Assembly: GCF_034424375.1 (NCBI RefSeq)
Contig: NZ_CP139965.1
Span: forward strand, 3,844,001-3,908,000
DNA: 64,000 nt
From: Paraburkholderia kururiensis
GTDB lineage: Bacteria; Pseudomonadota; Gammaproteobacteria; Burkholderiales; Burkholderiaceae
Direction of reading: 5' to 3'
Every line of letters begins with the position of its first letter. The first letter of the stretch is position 1. Positions 53,883-62,554 of the stretch are shown in pieces. Under the pieces are notes generated by a model that worked only from the letters and a program-made list of their open reading frames with translations, did not search any database and was not told the DNA's origin. A program made the translations under genes and the position numbers.

Positions 53883-54662
53883 CTATTTGATCTCTTTCCA
53901 GTAAGCGGCGTTCAGTCGCCAGGCAAAGAAGCTCAGCAGGCCGAGGAAGAGCAGTACCCACACCCCGATCTGCCTGCGCGCCTTCTGCTGCGGCTCGGAC
54001 ATCCACGACAGGTACGCCACCAGGTCCGCCACCGCAGAATCATAATCCACCCGCGACATCGTCCCCGGCGTGAGCGGGTCGTAGCCCGCAAAGCGGTGCA
54101 CCTTCTCGCCCGTGCGTTCGTCCACCACGTCCTCGAACTTCGCCGCGCGCTGCCCCTGCAGCTGCCACAGCACATTGGGCATGCCCACGTTGGCGAACAC
54201 CAGGTTGTTCCAGCCCGTGGGCCGCGTCGGGTCACGGTAGAAGCTGCGCAGGTACGTGTACAGCCAGTCGCGCCCGCGTGCCCGCGCCTCCACCGACAGG
54301 TCCGGCGGCGCCGCCCCGAACCACGCCTTCGCGTCCTCGGGCCGCATGGCCACCGTCATCGTGTTGCCCACCTTGTCCGTGGTGAACAGCAGGTTCGCCT
54401 GGATCTCCTTCTGCGCAATGCCGATGTCCTGCAGCCGGCTGTAGCGCATCAGGTTCGCACTGTGGCAGTTCAGGCAGTAGTTGACGAACAGCTGCGCCCC
54501 ATGCTGCAGCGAGGCAAGATTTTCGCCGTTATCGGGCGCGCGGTCGAGCGGAATATTCTCCTGCGCCGCCACCGGCGCCGGCACTGCCGCCACCAGCAGC
54601 GCCAGCACCAGCGCAGCCGATGCCGCGCACGCACGCGCAAACCCTGCAAGCAATGTCTTCAT
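53883..54662 (-). CDS. petC: Cytochrome c1 of the bc1 complex
   Basis: The 259-residue protein has a signal peptide (residues 1-33, cleaved near APVAAQ). The haem c site is C63-L-N-C66-H67, the likely sixth ligand methionine is in MAMRPEDAKAWFGAAPPDLS or a nearby segment, and a C-terminal anchor is present (QIGVWVLLFLGLLSFFAWRL). It passes electrons from the Rieske protein to cytochrome c. It is the last of petA-petB-petC. Confidence 0.96.
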   Translation of the reverse strand: MKTLLAGFARACAASAALVLALLVAAVPAPVAAQENIPLDRAPDNGENLASLQHGAQLFVNYCLNCHSANLMRYSRLQDIGIAQKEIQANLLFTTDKVGNTMTVAMRPEDAKAWFGAAPPDLSVEARARGRDWLYTYLRSFYRDPTRPTGWNNLVFANVGMPNVLWQLQGQRAAKFEDVVDERTGEKVHRFAGYDPLTPGTMSRVDYDSAVADLVAYLSWMSEPQQKARRQIGVWVLLFLGLLSFFAWRLNAAYWKEIK

Positions 54663-54684
54663 GTTCAGTTGTCCTCGCTCGCAG

Positions 54685-56070
54685 TTAATGGGGCTTGTAC
54701 CGCACCCGCTCCGGCGGCTCTTTGAACGTGCCCAGCCGCGTCCAGAACGGCATGCCGAGGAAGAACGCGAAGTACACCAGCGCGCACACCTGCGCGATCA
54801 GCGTGGCCGCCGGCGACGGCGGCTTCGTGCCGAGGAACGCCAGCGTCAGGAACGCCAGCACGAAGATCCCGTAGAACACCTTGTGGAAAAACGGCCGGTA
54901 GCGGATCGACTTCACCGGCGAGCGGTCCAGCCACGGCAGGAAGAACAGCGACACCACCGCGCCGCCCATCACCACCACGCCCCAGAACTTCGACTCCGTC
55001 AGGTACATCGCCACGATCACCAGCACCGCGAGCACCGGCAGCCCCAGCCGCCATTTCCCGCGCGCGCGTACCAGCGCCAGCAGCCCCAGCAACCCGATCA
55101 CGATCATCAGCACGATCTTGAACGGGTCCGTGGTGGCGCGCAGCATCGCGTAGAACGCCGTGAAGTACCACACCGGCGCAATCTCCGGCGGCGTCTGCAG
55201 CGGATTGGCCGGAATGAAGTTGTTCGCCTCCAGGAAGTACCCGCCCATCTCCGGCGCGAAGAACACGATCGCGGCGAACACCATCAGGAAGATGCACACG
55301 CCCATGAAGTCGTGCACCGAGTAGTACGGATGGAACGGGATGCCGTCCAGCGGGCGCCCCTGCGCGTCCTTCTTCGCCTTGATCTCGATGCCGTCCGGGT
55401 TGTTCGAGCCCACCTGGTGCAGCGCGATCAGGTGCACGAACACCAGCCCCAGCAGCACCAGCGGAATCGCGATCACGTGGAACGCGAAGAACCGGTTCAG
55501 CGTGATGTCCGAGACCACGTAGTCGCCGCGGATCCACAGCGACAGGTCCGGGCCGATGAACGGAATGGCCGAGAACAGGTTCACGATCACCTGCGCGCCC
55601 CAGTACGACATCTGCCCCCACGGCAGCAGGTAGCCGAAGAACGCCTCGGCCATCAGGCACAGGAAGATCGCGCAGCCGAAGATCCACACCAGCTCGCGCG
55701 GCTTGCGGTACGAGCCGTACAGCAGCCCGCGGAACATGTGCAGGTACACCACCACGAAGAACATCGACGCGCCCGTGGAGTGCATGTAGCGGATCAGCCA
55801 GCCCCACGGCACCTCCCGCATGATGTACTCCACCGAGCCGAACGCCAGCGTCGCGTCGGGCTTGTAGTTCATCGTGAGAAAGATGCCCGTGACGATCTGG
55901 TTGACCAGCACCAGCAGCGCCAGCGAGCCGAAGAAATACCAGAAGTTGAAGTTCTTCGGCGCGTAGTACTCCGACAGGTGCGCCTTCCATGTCTCGGTCA
56001 TCGGGAAGCGCCGGTCGATCCAGCCGGCGAGGCCCGTCGTCTCCACCTCGTGTTCAGTGCCGCCCGCCAT
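54685..56070 (-). CDS. petB: Cytochrome b of the bc1 complex
   Basis: The 461-residue protein has eight or more membrane segments, the haem-ligand histidine pairs in helices II and IV (RYMHSTGASMFFVVVYLHMFRG and RFFAFHVIAIPLVLLGLVFVHLIALHQVG), and the quinol-oxidation PEW-like segment seen as PPEIAPVWYF. It oxidises ubiquinol at Qo and reduces ubiquinone at Qi. Its start codon directly follows the petA stop. Confidence 0.97.
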   Translation of the reverse strand: MAGGTEHEVETTGLAGWIDRRFPMTETWKAHLSEYYAPKNFNFWYFFGSLALLVLVNQIVTGIFLTMNYKPDATLAFGSVEYIMREVPWGWLIRYMHSTGASMFFVVVYLHMFRGLLYGSYRKPRELVWIFGCAIFLCLMAEAFFGYLLPWGQMSYWGAQVIVNLFSAIPFIGPDLSLWIRGDYVVSDITLNRFFAFHVIAIPLVLLGLVFVHLIALHQVGSNNPDGIEIKAKKDAQGRPLDGIPFHPYYSVHDFMGVCIFLMVFAAIVFFAPEMGGYFLEANNFIPANPLQTPPEIAPVWYFTAFYAMLRATTDPFKIVLMIVIGLLGLLALVRARGKWRLGLPVLAVLVIVAMYLTESKFWGVVVMGGAVVSLFFLPWLDRSPVKSIRYRPFFHKVFYGIFVLAFLTLAFLGTKPPSPAATLIAQVCALVYFAFFLGMPFWTRLGTFKEPPERVRYKPH

Positions 56071-56691
56071 TTACGCTTCTCCTTTTTCGTCCCTGCCGAT
56101 CACCAGTTGCGTGGCCGAGGTGAACATGTAGGGCGGAATGTCGAGGTTCTGCGGCGCGGGCTTGTTTTTGAACACGCGGCCCGCGAGGTCGTAGGTCGAA
56201 CCGTGGCAGGGGCACAGGAAACCGCCGGGCCAGTCGTCGGGCAGGTTCGGCTGCGCGCCCTCCTGGAAGCGCGGCGTCGGCGTGCAGCCCAGATGCGTGC
56301 ACACGGCCACCGCCACCAGAATGTTTTTGTGGTCCGCACGCGAGCGGAACTCGTTCTTGCAGTACTCCGGCTCGGGCATCGAAAAGGGATTTTTGCTCTG
56401 CGGGTCGGCCACCTCACCGTCGGCTTTCTGGATGTCCGCCAGCATGCGGTCAGTGCGGTTCAGGATCCAGACCGGCTTCCCGCGCCAGGCCACCGTCATC
56501 ATCTCGCCCGGCTTCAGGTTGCCGATGTCCACCTCGACCGGCGCACCGGCCGCACGGGCCTTCTCCGATGGTGCAAACGAACTAACGAAGGGTACGACAG
56601 TGGCTACGCCTCCTATGCCACCTGCTACGGACGTCGCTATCAGCCACGTACGCCGGCTGCTGTCGACGCGGTCATCTTCTTTGTCTCGCAT
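56071..56691 (-). CDS. petA: Rieske iron-sulfur subunit of the bc1 complex
   Basis: The 206-residue subunit has an N-terminal SSRRTWL twin-arginine-like sequence before its single anchor (ATSVAGGIGGVATVVPFVSSF). The Rieske cluster site is C131-T-H133-L-G-C136 and C160-P-C162-H163. The SRR motif fits export by the Tat system, encoded a few genes away (58.9-60.6 kb). The ATG at 56691 gives the family length; the longer frame to 56790 is rejected. Confidence 0.97.
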   Translation of the reverse strand: MRDKEDDRVDSSRRTWLIATSVAGGIGGVATVVPFVSSFAPSEKARAAGAPVEVDIGNLKPGEMMTVAWRGKPVWILNRTDRMLADIQKADGEVADPQSKNPFSMPEPEYCKNEFRSRADHKNILVAVAVCTHLGCTPTPRFQEGAQPNLPDDWPGGFLCPCHGSTYDLAGRVFKNKPAPQNLDIPPYMFTSATQLVIGRDEKGEA

Positions 56692-56897
56692 CACATCGCC
56701 CCACTTCTGAGTTGGATTTTTTCCGTCACGTCGTTCTACCGCCGCTAGTTTGCTCGAATGGAGTCGCCATTTACAAGGCCCGGCCTCCAAAAAGCGTGCG
56801 AAGTACTTGAAAAATCAGGGTTTTCCCGCACGCATAGCAAACTTTTTCTATCTCCTTTTTAAGCGTGTTCTCCGTTTCGGTAATTTTTTGTCGCCAA

Positions 56898-57644
56898 TCA
56901 GACGGGATTATGGATATCGATAAAGACATGCTCGATGTCGAATGCCTCGGACAAATGCGTACCGAGCGCCTGTACGCCGAAGCGTTCGGTGGCATGGTGC
57001 CCTGCGGCAACGAACGCGACGCCGCTTTCGGCAGAGGTATGCGTGGTCTGTTCGGAGATTTCGCCCGTGAGGTAAACGTCCGCGCCTGCCTCGATGGCCG
57101 CGTCGAAGTAGCCCTGCGCGCCACCCGTGCACCAGGCGATGCGCCGCAGTTCCCAGTCCGGGTCGCCCAGTACGAGCGGCGCCCGGCCCAAGGTGTGCTC
57201 CACCTGCGCCACGAAATGCGCGAGGGTGACGGGCATGGGCAACGTCGTCATCCAGCCGATGCCGTTTTCACCGAAGCGCGTCTCGCCGATCAGGCCAAGC
57301 CGCGCACCCAGTTGCGCGTTGTTGCCGTACTCGGGATGGTCGTCGAGCGGCAGGTGGTAGGCGAACAGATTGAGGTCGTTGGCGAGCAGCGCGCGCAGGC
57401 GCCGGTATTTGCGGCCCGTGATTTGCGGCTGCTCATTGCGCCAGAAGTAGCCGTGATGGACGAGCAGCGCGTCCGCTCCCCACTCCAGCGCGGCCTCGAC
57501 GAACGCGAGCGACGCGGTAACGCCCGTGGCAATTTTCTCGATACGGCGCCGGCCTTCCACCTGGAGCCCATTCGGGCAATAGTCCTTGAACCGCGCAATA
57601 TCGAGAAGATTGTTCAGATACAATTCCAGTTCGATGCGATCCAT
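56898..57644 (-). CDS. Nif3-like dinuclear metal-centre protein (YbgI/DUF34 family)
   Basis: The 248-residue protein starts MDRIELELYLNNLLDIARFKDYCPNGLQVEG and has the metal-binding VHHGYFWRNEQPQITG. A C-terminal VAAGHHATERFGVQALGTHLSEAFDIEHVFIDIHNPV supplies further histidine and glutamate ligands. Members form hexamers. Hydrolase roles have been proposed, but the physiological role is unclear. AGAGGA lies upstream of the ATG. Only 19 bases separate its start from that of the divergent protease. Confidence 0.93.
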   Translation of the reverse strand: MDRIELELYLNNLLDIARFKDYCPNGLQVEGRRRIEKIATGVTASLAFVEAALEWGADALLVHHGYFWRNEQPQITGRKYRRLRALLANDLNLFAYHLPLDDHPEYGNNAQLGARLGLIGETRFGENGIGWMTTLPMPVTLAHFVAQVEHTLGRAPLVLGDPDWELRRIAWCTGGAQGYFDAAIEAGADVYLTGEISEQTTHTSAESGVAFVAAGHHATERFGVQALGTHLSEAFDIEHVFIDIHNPV

Positions 57645-57663
57645 ATAATTCCTCTATCTTCAG
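57644..57663 (+). promoter_or_regulatory. TATAAT box in the 19-base divergent gap
   Basis: TATAAT at 57644-57649 touches the Nif3-like start codon and lies 14 bases before the protease ATG. Transcription would start about eight bases before that ATG, leaving no room for a ribosome-binding site, and none is visible. I find no clear -35 element. Confidence 0.4.
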
Positions 57664-58878
57664 ATGCTTAGACGCTTTTGGCTGTTTTTCGCCCAGGCGG
57701 TAACGGTATTGCTCGCGCTGATGTTCATCATCGCGACGCTGAAACCGCAGTGGCTGCAGCGTCAGGGACAATTCGGCAAGCAACTCGCTGCGCCGATTGT
57801 CGCGTTGCGGGAAGTGGCGCCTGGCATCGGCAACGGCCCGGCACAAGGCTCCTATGCCGACGCGGCCCAGAGGGCGATGCCCGCCGTCGTCAACGTGTTT
57901 TCCAGCAAGGACGGCTCCCTGCCGCCGGACCCGCGCGCCAAAGACCCGCTGTTCCGCTACTTCTTCGGCGACCGCAACAACAGCCGCAAGCAGCAGGACC
58001 AGCCGGCGGCGAACCTCGGTTCGGGCGTCATCGTGAGCCCGGAAGGTTACATTCTAACGAACCAGCATGTGGTGGACGGCGCCGACCAGATCGAGATCGC
58101 GCTCTCCGACGGACGCACCACCACCGCGAAAGTGATCGGCGTGGACCCGGAAACGGACCTCGCCGTGCTGAAGATCGATCTGCCGAATCTGCCGGTCATC
58201 ACGCTGGGACGCATGAACCAGACGCGGGTAGGTGACGTGGTGCTCGCCATCGGCAACCCGTTCGGCGTGGGCCAGACGGTGACGATGGGCATCGTCAGCG
58301 CGCTCGGCCGCAATCACCTCGGCATCAACACGTTCGAGAACTTCATCCAGACCGACGCGCCTATCAACCCCGGCAACTCGGGCGGCGCACTCGTCGACGT
58401 GAACGGCAACCTGCTCGGCATCAACACGGCCATTTACTCGCGTTCGGGCGGCTCGCTTGGCATCGGCTTCGCCATTCCGGTTTCCACGGCGCGCAGCGTG
58501 CTGGAAAGCATCATCACCACGGGTACCGTGACGCGCGGCTGGATTGGCGTGGAGCCGCAGGACGTGACGCCGGAAATTGCGGAGTCGTTCGGTCTCGACC
58601 AGAAGTCCGGCGCAATCGTGGCCGGCGTGCTGCGCGACGGTCCGGCGGACAAGGCCGGCATCAAGCCCGGCGACATCCTGCTCAGCGTGAACGGCGAAGA
58701 GATCACGGACACAACGCGGCTGCTCAACGTGATCGCGCAGATCAAGCCGGGCACGGACGCGAAGGTGCACCTCGTGCGCAAGAACCGGCCTCTGGACCTC
58801 GATGTGATGATCGGCAAGCGGCCTCCGCCGCCGAAGCAGCAATCCGATCAGGACGATGGGTCGGACGACGGGGGCTGA
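57664..58878 (+). CDS. S1C serine protease, DegS/DegQ type, one PDZ domain
   Basis: The 404-residue protein has an uncleaved-looking N-terminal membrane anchor (WLFFAQAVTVLLALMFIIATL). A trypsin-like domain follows with H135 (NQHVVDG), D165 (ETDLAVL) and S239 (GNSGGALV), then one PDZ domain (about 285-385) and a basic tail. One PDZ plus an anchor is the DegS layout, so it may cleave an anti-sigma factor or act in periplasmic quality control. Neighbouring tat genes are convergent. No ribosome-binding site is apparent before the ATG. Confidence 0.94.
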   Translation: MLRRFWLFFAQAVTVLLALMFIIATLKPQWLQRQGQFGKQLAAPIVALREVAPGIGNGPAQGSYADAAQRAMPAVVNVFSSKDGSLPPDPRAKDPLFRYFFGDRNNSRKQQDQPAANLGSGVIVSPEGYILTNQHVVDGADQIEIALSDGRTTTAKVIGVDPETDLAVLKIDLPNLPVITLGRMNQTRVGDVVLAIGNPFGVGQTVTMGIVSALGRNHLGINTFENFIQTDAPINPGNSGGALVDVNGNLLGINTAIYSRSGGSLGIGFAIPVSTARSVLESIITTGTVTRGWIGVEPQDVTPEIAESFGLDQKSGAIVAGVLRDGPADKAGIKPGDILLSVNGEEITDTTRLLNVIAQIKPGTDAKVHLVRKNRPLDLDVMIGKRPPPPKQQSDQDDGSDDGG

Positions 58879-58934
58879 GATCTGACGGAGGCCAGAGGGC
58901 AGCCTGCGTTGCCGCCCTCAACCGCCGAAGAACC

Positions 58935-59714
58935 TCAGTTGGCCGCTTCGCTGCTATCGGCAGCCGGCGTGGGCTTCGAGACAAAGAGCCGCGCGGCGAT
59001 AATCCCCGCCTCGTACAGGACGATCAGCGGCACCGCGAGGATCAGTTGGGAAAAGACGTCGGGCGGCGTCACGACCGCGGACACGACGAATGCGCCCACG
59101 ATCACGTAAGGCCGGATTTCCTTCAGCTTCTTCACCGTCAGCACACCCATCCGCACCAGCAGCACCACGACGATGGGCACCTCGAACGTCACCCCGAACG
59201 CGAGGAACATGGTGAGCACGAAGCTCAGGTAGTTGTCGATGTCGGTGGTCATTTCCGCGCCGAGCGGCGCGTTGTAGTGCGCCATCACGCGGAAGATGGT
59301 GGGAAACACCACGAAATACGCGAACGCCATGCCGCACAGAAAGAGCGAATAGCTGCTCACCACCAGCGGCGCCACGAGCCGCTTTTCGTGCTGGTAGAGT
59401 CCGGGCGCGACGAACGCCCAGATCTGGTACAGCACCACGGGCAGCGCGATGACGAACGCGACCATCATCGTCACCTTCATCGGCACGAAGAACGAACCGG
59501 TGACGTCGGTGACGATCATCTTTCCGTCTTTCGGCAGGTTCTGCATGAGCGGCCGCGCGAGCAGCTTGAAGATGTCCGGCGCCCAGTAGACAAGCCCGAT
59601 GAACACGACGATGACAGCAATACCGGCCCGGATAATGCGGTCACGCAGTTCGACGAGGTGGGAGATGAAGGTCTCTTCAGTGCCTTCGTGCTGATTATGC
59701 TGGGGGTCGCTCAC
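58935..59714 (-). CDS. tatC: Sec-independent protein translocase TatC
   Basis: The 259-residue protein has six membrane segments. FISHLVELRDRIIRAG is the conserved N-terminal motif that binds twin-arginine signals, followed by FKLLARPLMQNLP and EKRLVAPLVVSS. The GTG at 59714 is the likely start, following tatB by 34 bases. TatC recognises the twin-arginine signal and nucleates the translocase. Confidence 0.96.
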   Translation of the reverse strand: MSDPQHNQHEGTEETFISHLVELRDRIIRAGIAVIVVFIGLVYWAPDIFKLLARPLMQNLPKDGKMIVTDVTGSFFVPMKVTMMVAFVIALPVVLYQIWAFVAPGLYQHEKRLVAPLVVSSYSLFLCGMAFAYFVVFPTIFRVMAHYNAPLGAEMTTDIDNYLSFVLTMFLAFGVTFEVPIVVVLLVRMGVLTVKKLKEIRPYVIVGAFVVSAVVTPPDVFSQLILAVPLIVLYEAGIIAARLFVSKPTPAADSSEAAN

Positions 59715-59748
59715 ACCGGCCCTCGGTTGGAGATGGTCGCTCGGGACA

Positions 59749-60324
59749 TCAGAAGAAGAAGCGCGTAGGGCGGCGCAGGCTTTCGGGCGTGTGCCGTGCG
59801 ACGCGCGCGGCGCCCGACTGCACTCGCGTGCGGCGCAGCGTGGCGCGTTTGTACCAGACCGGCGTGGCAGTCGTTTTGACGCGCCAGCTCTTGCCGCCCC
59901 GGCTACGCCTCGATCCGCCCGAAGCCGCCACGCTGCTGTTCCAGAAGCCGCCGCCGAGGTTGCCACCGGTACTGCTCGGGTTGTCGCCGCCTAACGCAGC
60001 CGGATCCGCACCGCCCGCCACACTCGGCGAAACGGACGTGCCCGCGTTCCAGGCCTCGTTCAGCTCGGTTTCGTGTTTGCGCAGATTGTCGTGGATGGTG
60101 GTCTCCACGTTCTGCGCCGCCTTTTCAAACTCCGTCTTCATGCGACGCAGTTCGTCGAGCTCGATTTCGCGCGTGACTTCCGCCTTCACGTCGTTGATGT
60201 AGCGCTGCGCGCGACCGAACAGCGCGCCGGCCGTGCGTGCAACGCGCGGCAGCCGCTCAGGCCCGAGAACAACGAGCGCGACGACGCCGATCAGCGCCAT
60301 CTTGGTGAGACCGAGGTCCAGCAT
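59749..60324 (-). CDS. tatB: Sec-independent protein translocase TatB
   Basis: The 191-residue protein starts MLDLGLTKMALIGVVALVVLGPERLP, the TatB-type anchor with the conserved glutamate and GPERLP hinge. An amphipathic helix and a coiled cytoplasmic region follow (VKAEVTREIELDELRRMKTEFEKAAQNVETTIHDNLRKHETELNEAW), with a low-complexity basic tail. It partners TatC in the signal-receptor complex. Confidence 0.95.
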   Translation of the reverse strand: MLDLGLTKMALIGVVALVVLGPERLPRVARTAGALFGRAQRYINDVKAEVTREIELDELRRMKTEFEKAAQNVETTIHDNLRKHETELNEAWNAGTSVSPSVAGGADPAALGGDNPSSTGGNLGGGFWNSSVAASGGSRRSRGGKSWRVKTTATPVWYKRATLRRTRVQSGAARVARHTPESLRRPTRFFF

Positions 60325-60398
60325 GAATGGAAGCTTCCGTCAGCCCGGAACAGGAAAGGGAAAAGAACGCGCGCCCTGGAGGCGCGCCGTGCGAAACC

Positions 60399-60632
60399 TT
60401 AGCGCGAGTCGCCCGAACGCGCTTTTTCCTTCGCGTCGACGTCCACCGTGTTCGATTCCGGAAGCTCGCGCTTTTGCGCGTCCGAAGGCGCGTCGGCGTC
60501 GCGCATGCCTTCCTTGAAGCCCTTCACCGCACCGCCCAGATCGCTACCGATGTTGCGCAGTTTCTTCGTGCCGAACACGAGTGCCACGATCAGCAGAACA
60601 ATCAGCCAGTGCCAGATACTCAACGAACCCAT
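60399..60632 (-). CDS. tatA: Sec-independent protein translocase TatA
   Basis: The 77-residue protein starts MGSLSIWHWLIVLLIVALVFGTKKLRNIGSDLGGAVKGFKEGM, the TatA anchor, FGxKKL hinge and amphipathic helix, with a charged tail. The ATG at 60632 is preferred over a TTG six bases upstream. Oligomers of TatA form the variable pore. It is the first of tatABC. Confidence 0.96.
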   Translation of the reverse strand: MGSLSIWHWLIVLLIVALVFGTKKLRNIGSDLGGAVKGFKEGMRDADAPSDAQKRELPESNTVDVDAKEKARSGDSR

Positions 60633-60798
60633 GATCAAAACTCTCCTTAACCCCGCTGCCGCGCTTGGGCGCGGCGATTGACGATCCGGACGGTTGCCGG
60701 ACCTGGAGCCTCGAACGCTCCTTCAATGCTCTTTTTGCTGGACGCAGCCATCATGCCCAACGCACGTGTACGCATGGTGTCGGGCCTTTGCGGCCTGC

Positions 60799-61167
60799 TT
60801 AACCCATTCGCTGCCACGGGCGCGGCCCGGCGAGAATGTGCGCGTGCAGATGGTATACCTCCTGCCCTCCGCCTGGACCCACGTTGACCACCGTGCGGAA
60901 ACCGGTTTCACCGCCCGTGTACGACACGCCCAGTTCCTTCGCGATGCGTGCGACGAGCACGAACATTCTACCAAGCAGCGGCGCGTCGCTTTCGGTGCAA
61001 TCGGCTAGCGTGGCGATGTGCTGGCGCGGGATCACGAGTACGTGCGTCTCGGCCGCCGGACGGATGTCACGAAAGGCGACGAACTCGTCGTCCTCGTAGA
61101 CGCGGGTGCTGGGAATCGCGCCATCGGCGATCTTGCAGAAAAGACAGCTGCTGCGGTCGTGACTCAT
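60799..61167 (-). CDS. HIT-family (HinT-like) purine nucleotide-binding protein
   Basis: The 122-residue protein has a CLFC zinc-type N terminus, VYEDDEFVAFRDIRPAAETHVLVIPRQHI, and the histidine triad Y105-H106-L-H108-A-H110. HinT-type enzymes hydrolyse aminoacyl- or phosphoramidate-linked AMP. The ATG at 61167 is followed by MSHDRSSCLFCKIA, the family-typical start. It lies between his and tat genes on the same strand. Confidence 0.94.
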   Translation of the reverse strand: MSHDRSSCLFCKIADGAIPSTRVYEDDEFVAFRDIRPAAETHVLVIPRQHIATLADCTESDAPLLGRMFVLVARIAKELGVSYTGGETGFRTVVNVGPGGGQEVYHLHAHILAGPRPWQRMG

Positions 61168-61239
61168 GGGTATTCCTGGTGCGCTAGGTGCACGCTTCAT
61201 GCAAATGGGGACGGACGCAAGCTGGCTTGCAACGACCGG

Positions 61240-61635
61240 TCAGAACCACCCGCGCGGGTTCAGCAGGGGTTTGTTGTCGTACAGAAACAGCCAGCCCTTG
61301 ATAATACGGTACAACGTCCAGATGGCGACAGCCCAGAGAATAGGAATGCCGATCACAACGATGATGAGCGCGACACCGATCAAGTGAGCGATCAGTCCCA
61401 TCCAGAACGTGCGGATCTGCCACTCGAAGTGTTGTTCGTACGGCGTGCCGGCCACGTCGCCGCGCTTCAAATAATTGATGATGATCGCGACCAGCACCGA
61501 GATGCCGCCGGTGAGCCAGTACACGGCGTAGAGCGCGTAGAGAACATGCGTGAGCGTACGCAGGCTGCGCAGGCGGTCCGCTTCCAGCGCGTTGTGGTAC
61601 GACGGGGGCGGATATCCGCCGGGCGATTGCTCCAT
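61240..61635 (-). CDS. DUF4870-type small membrane protein
   Basis: The 131-residue protein has a proline/glycine-rich cytoplasmic N terminus (MEQSPGGYPPPSYHN) and three hydrophobic segments (LTHVLYALYAVYWLTGGISVLVAIIINYL, FWMGLIAHLIGVALIIVVIGIPILWAVAIWTLYRIIKGWL). Between them lies VAGTPYEQHFEWQIRTFW, a typical DUF4870 pattern. Function is unknown. GGGAGACAAAG precedes the ATG at 61635. It sits between hisE and the HIT gene. Confidence 0.85.
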   Translation of the reverse strand: MEQSPGGYPPPSYHNALEADRLRSLRTLTHVLYALYAVYWLTGGISVLVAIIINYLKRGDVAGTPYEQHFEWQIRTFWMGLIAHLIGVALIIVVIGIPILWAVAIWTLYRIIKGWLFLYDNKPLLNPRGWF

Positions 61636-61765
61636 CTTTGTCTCCCTGTTGCGGTGGCAAGGCGGTATTGAAGATGGTAGCAGCCGCGGGACGCCATGCA
61701 TCCCGGCAGCGTCAACCCGACGTGTGCTTGCGGTGTGCTGCGCAGCGCTCGTGCAGAAGCAGGCG

Positions 61766-62131
61766 TCAGTCGCCGTTCTGCTCTCGCTCGCGGCTCTTGC
61801 GCAACGCCTTTTCCTCGAGTCCCGAAAGCCCTTCGCGACGTTCCAGTTCCGCGAGCACGTCGGCCGGGCTCAGGTCGAAATGCGAAAGCATGACGAGGCA
61901 GTGGAACCACAGGTCGGCCACTTCGCCCACGAGGCTCGCGGGCGCGCCGCCCTGACGCACGTCCTTGGCGGCGAGCACCACTTCGGTGGCCTCCTCGCCG
62001 ATCTTCTTGAGCACCGCATCGTCGCCCTTGTGGAAAAGGCGCGAGACGTAGGAGACATCGGGATCGCCGCCCTTGCGGCTGTCGAGCACGGCTGCAAGGC
62101 GCAGCAGCGTGTCGGTGGTGGATTGCGTCAT
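61766..62131 (-). CDS. hisE: Phosphoribosyl-ATP diphosphatase
   Basis: The 121-residue protein hydrolyses PR-ATP to PR-AMP (step 2 of histidine synthesis). The MazG-like metal site is seen in GEEATEVVLAAKD and GEVADLWFHCLVML. Its ATG overlaps the hisI stop by four bases, giving coupled translation of two consecutive steps. Confidence 0.96.
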   Translation of the reverse strand: MTQSTTDTLLRLAAVLDSRKGGDPDVSYVSRLFHKGDDAVLKKIGEEATEVVLAAKDVRQGGAPASLVGEVADLWFHCLVMLSHFDLSPADVLAELERREGLSGLEEKALRKSREREQNGD

Positions 62132-62553
62132 TTGTAGATGTGTTCGGGATCTTTCAGCACGGGATCGACTGCGACCCACTCGCCGTCGTCCGCGGTACCT
62201 TCGAATTTCTGGAAAAAGCAGGAGTGACGGCCGGTGTGGCACGCGATGCCGGAGACCTGCTCGACCTTGAGCAGCACCACGTCCTCGTCGCAGTCGAGCC
62301 GTACTTCGTGCACGTGCTGCACGTGCCCCGACTCCTCGCCCTTGAACCACAGCCGCTGCCGCGAGCGCGAGAAGTACACCGCGCGGCCCGTTTCGACCGT
62401 CTTCGCGAGCGCCTCCCGGTTCATCCACGCGAACATCAGCACGTCGCCCGTGACGGCTTCCTGCGCGATCACGGGCACGAGTCCGTTCGCGTCCCAGTGA
62501 ACCTTGTCGAGCCAGCTTGCCTCGCTCGCCTTTGTTGCCGGTGCGTTCGTCAC
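62128..62553 (-). CDS. hisI: Phosphoribosyl-AMP cyclohydrolase
   Basis: The 141-residue enzyme opens the PR-AMP ring (step 3). DVLMFAWMNREALAKTVETGRAVYFSRSRQRLWFKGEESGHVQ is diagnostic. Metal ligands are the aspartates of DCDEDVVLLKV and the cysteines of CDED and ACHTGRHSCFF. It lies one base after hisF and overlaps hisE. Confidence 0.97.
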   Translation of the reverse strand: MTNAPATKASEASWLDKVHWDANGLVPVIAQEAVTGDVLMFAWMNREALAKTVETGRAVYFSRSRQRLWFKGEESGHVQHVHEVRLDCDEDVVLLKVEQVSGIACHTGRHSCFFQKFEGTADDGEWVAVDPVLKDPEHIYK

Positions 62554-62554
62554 G

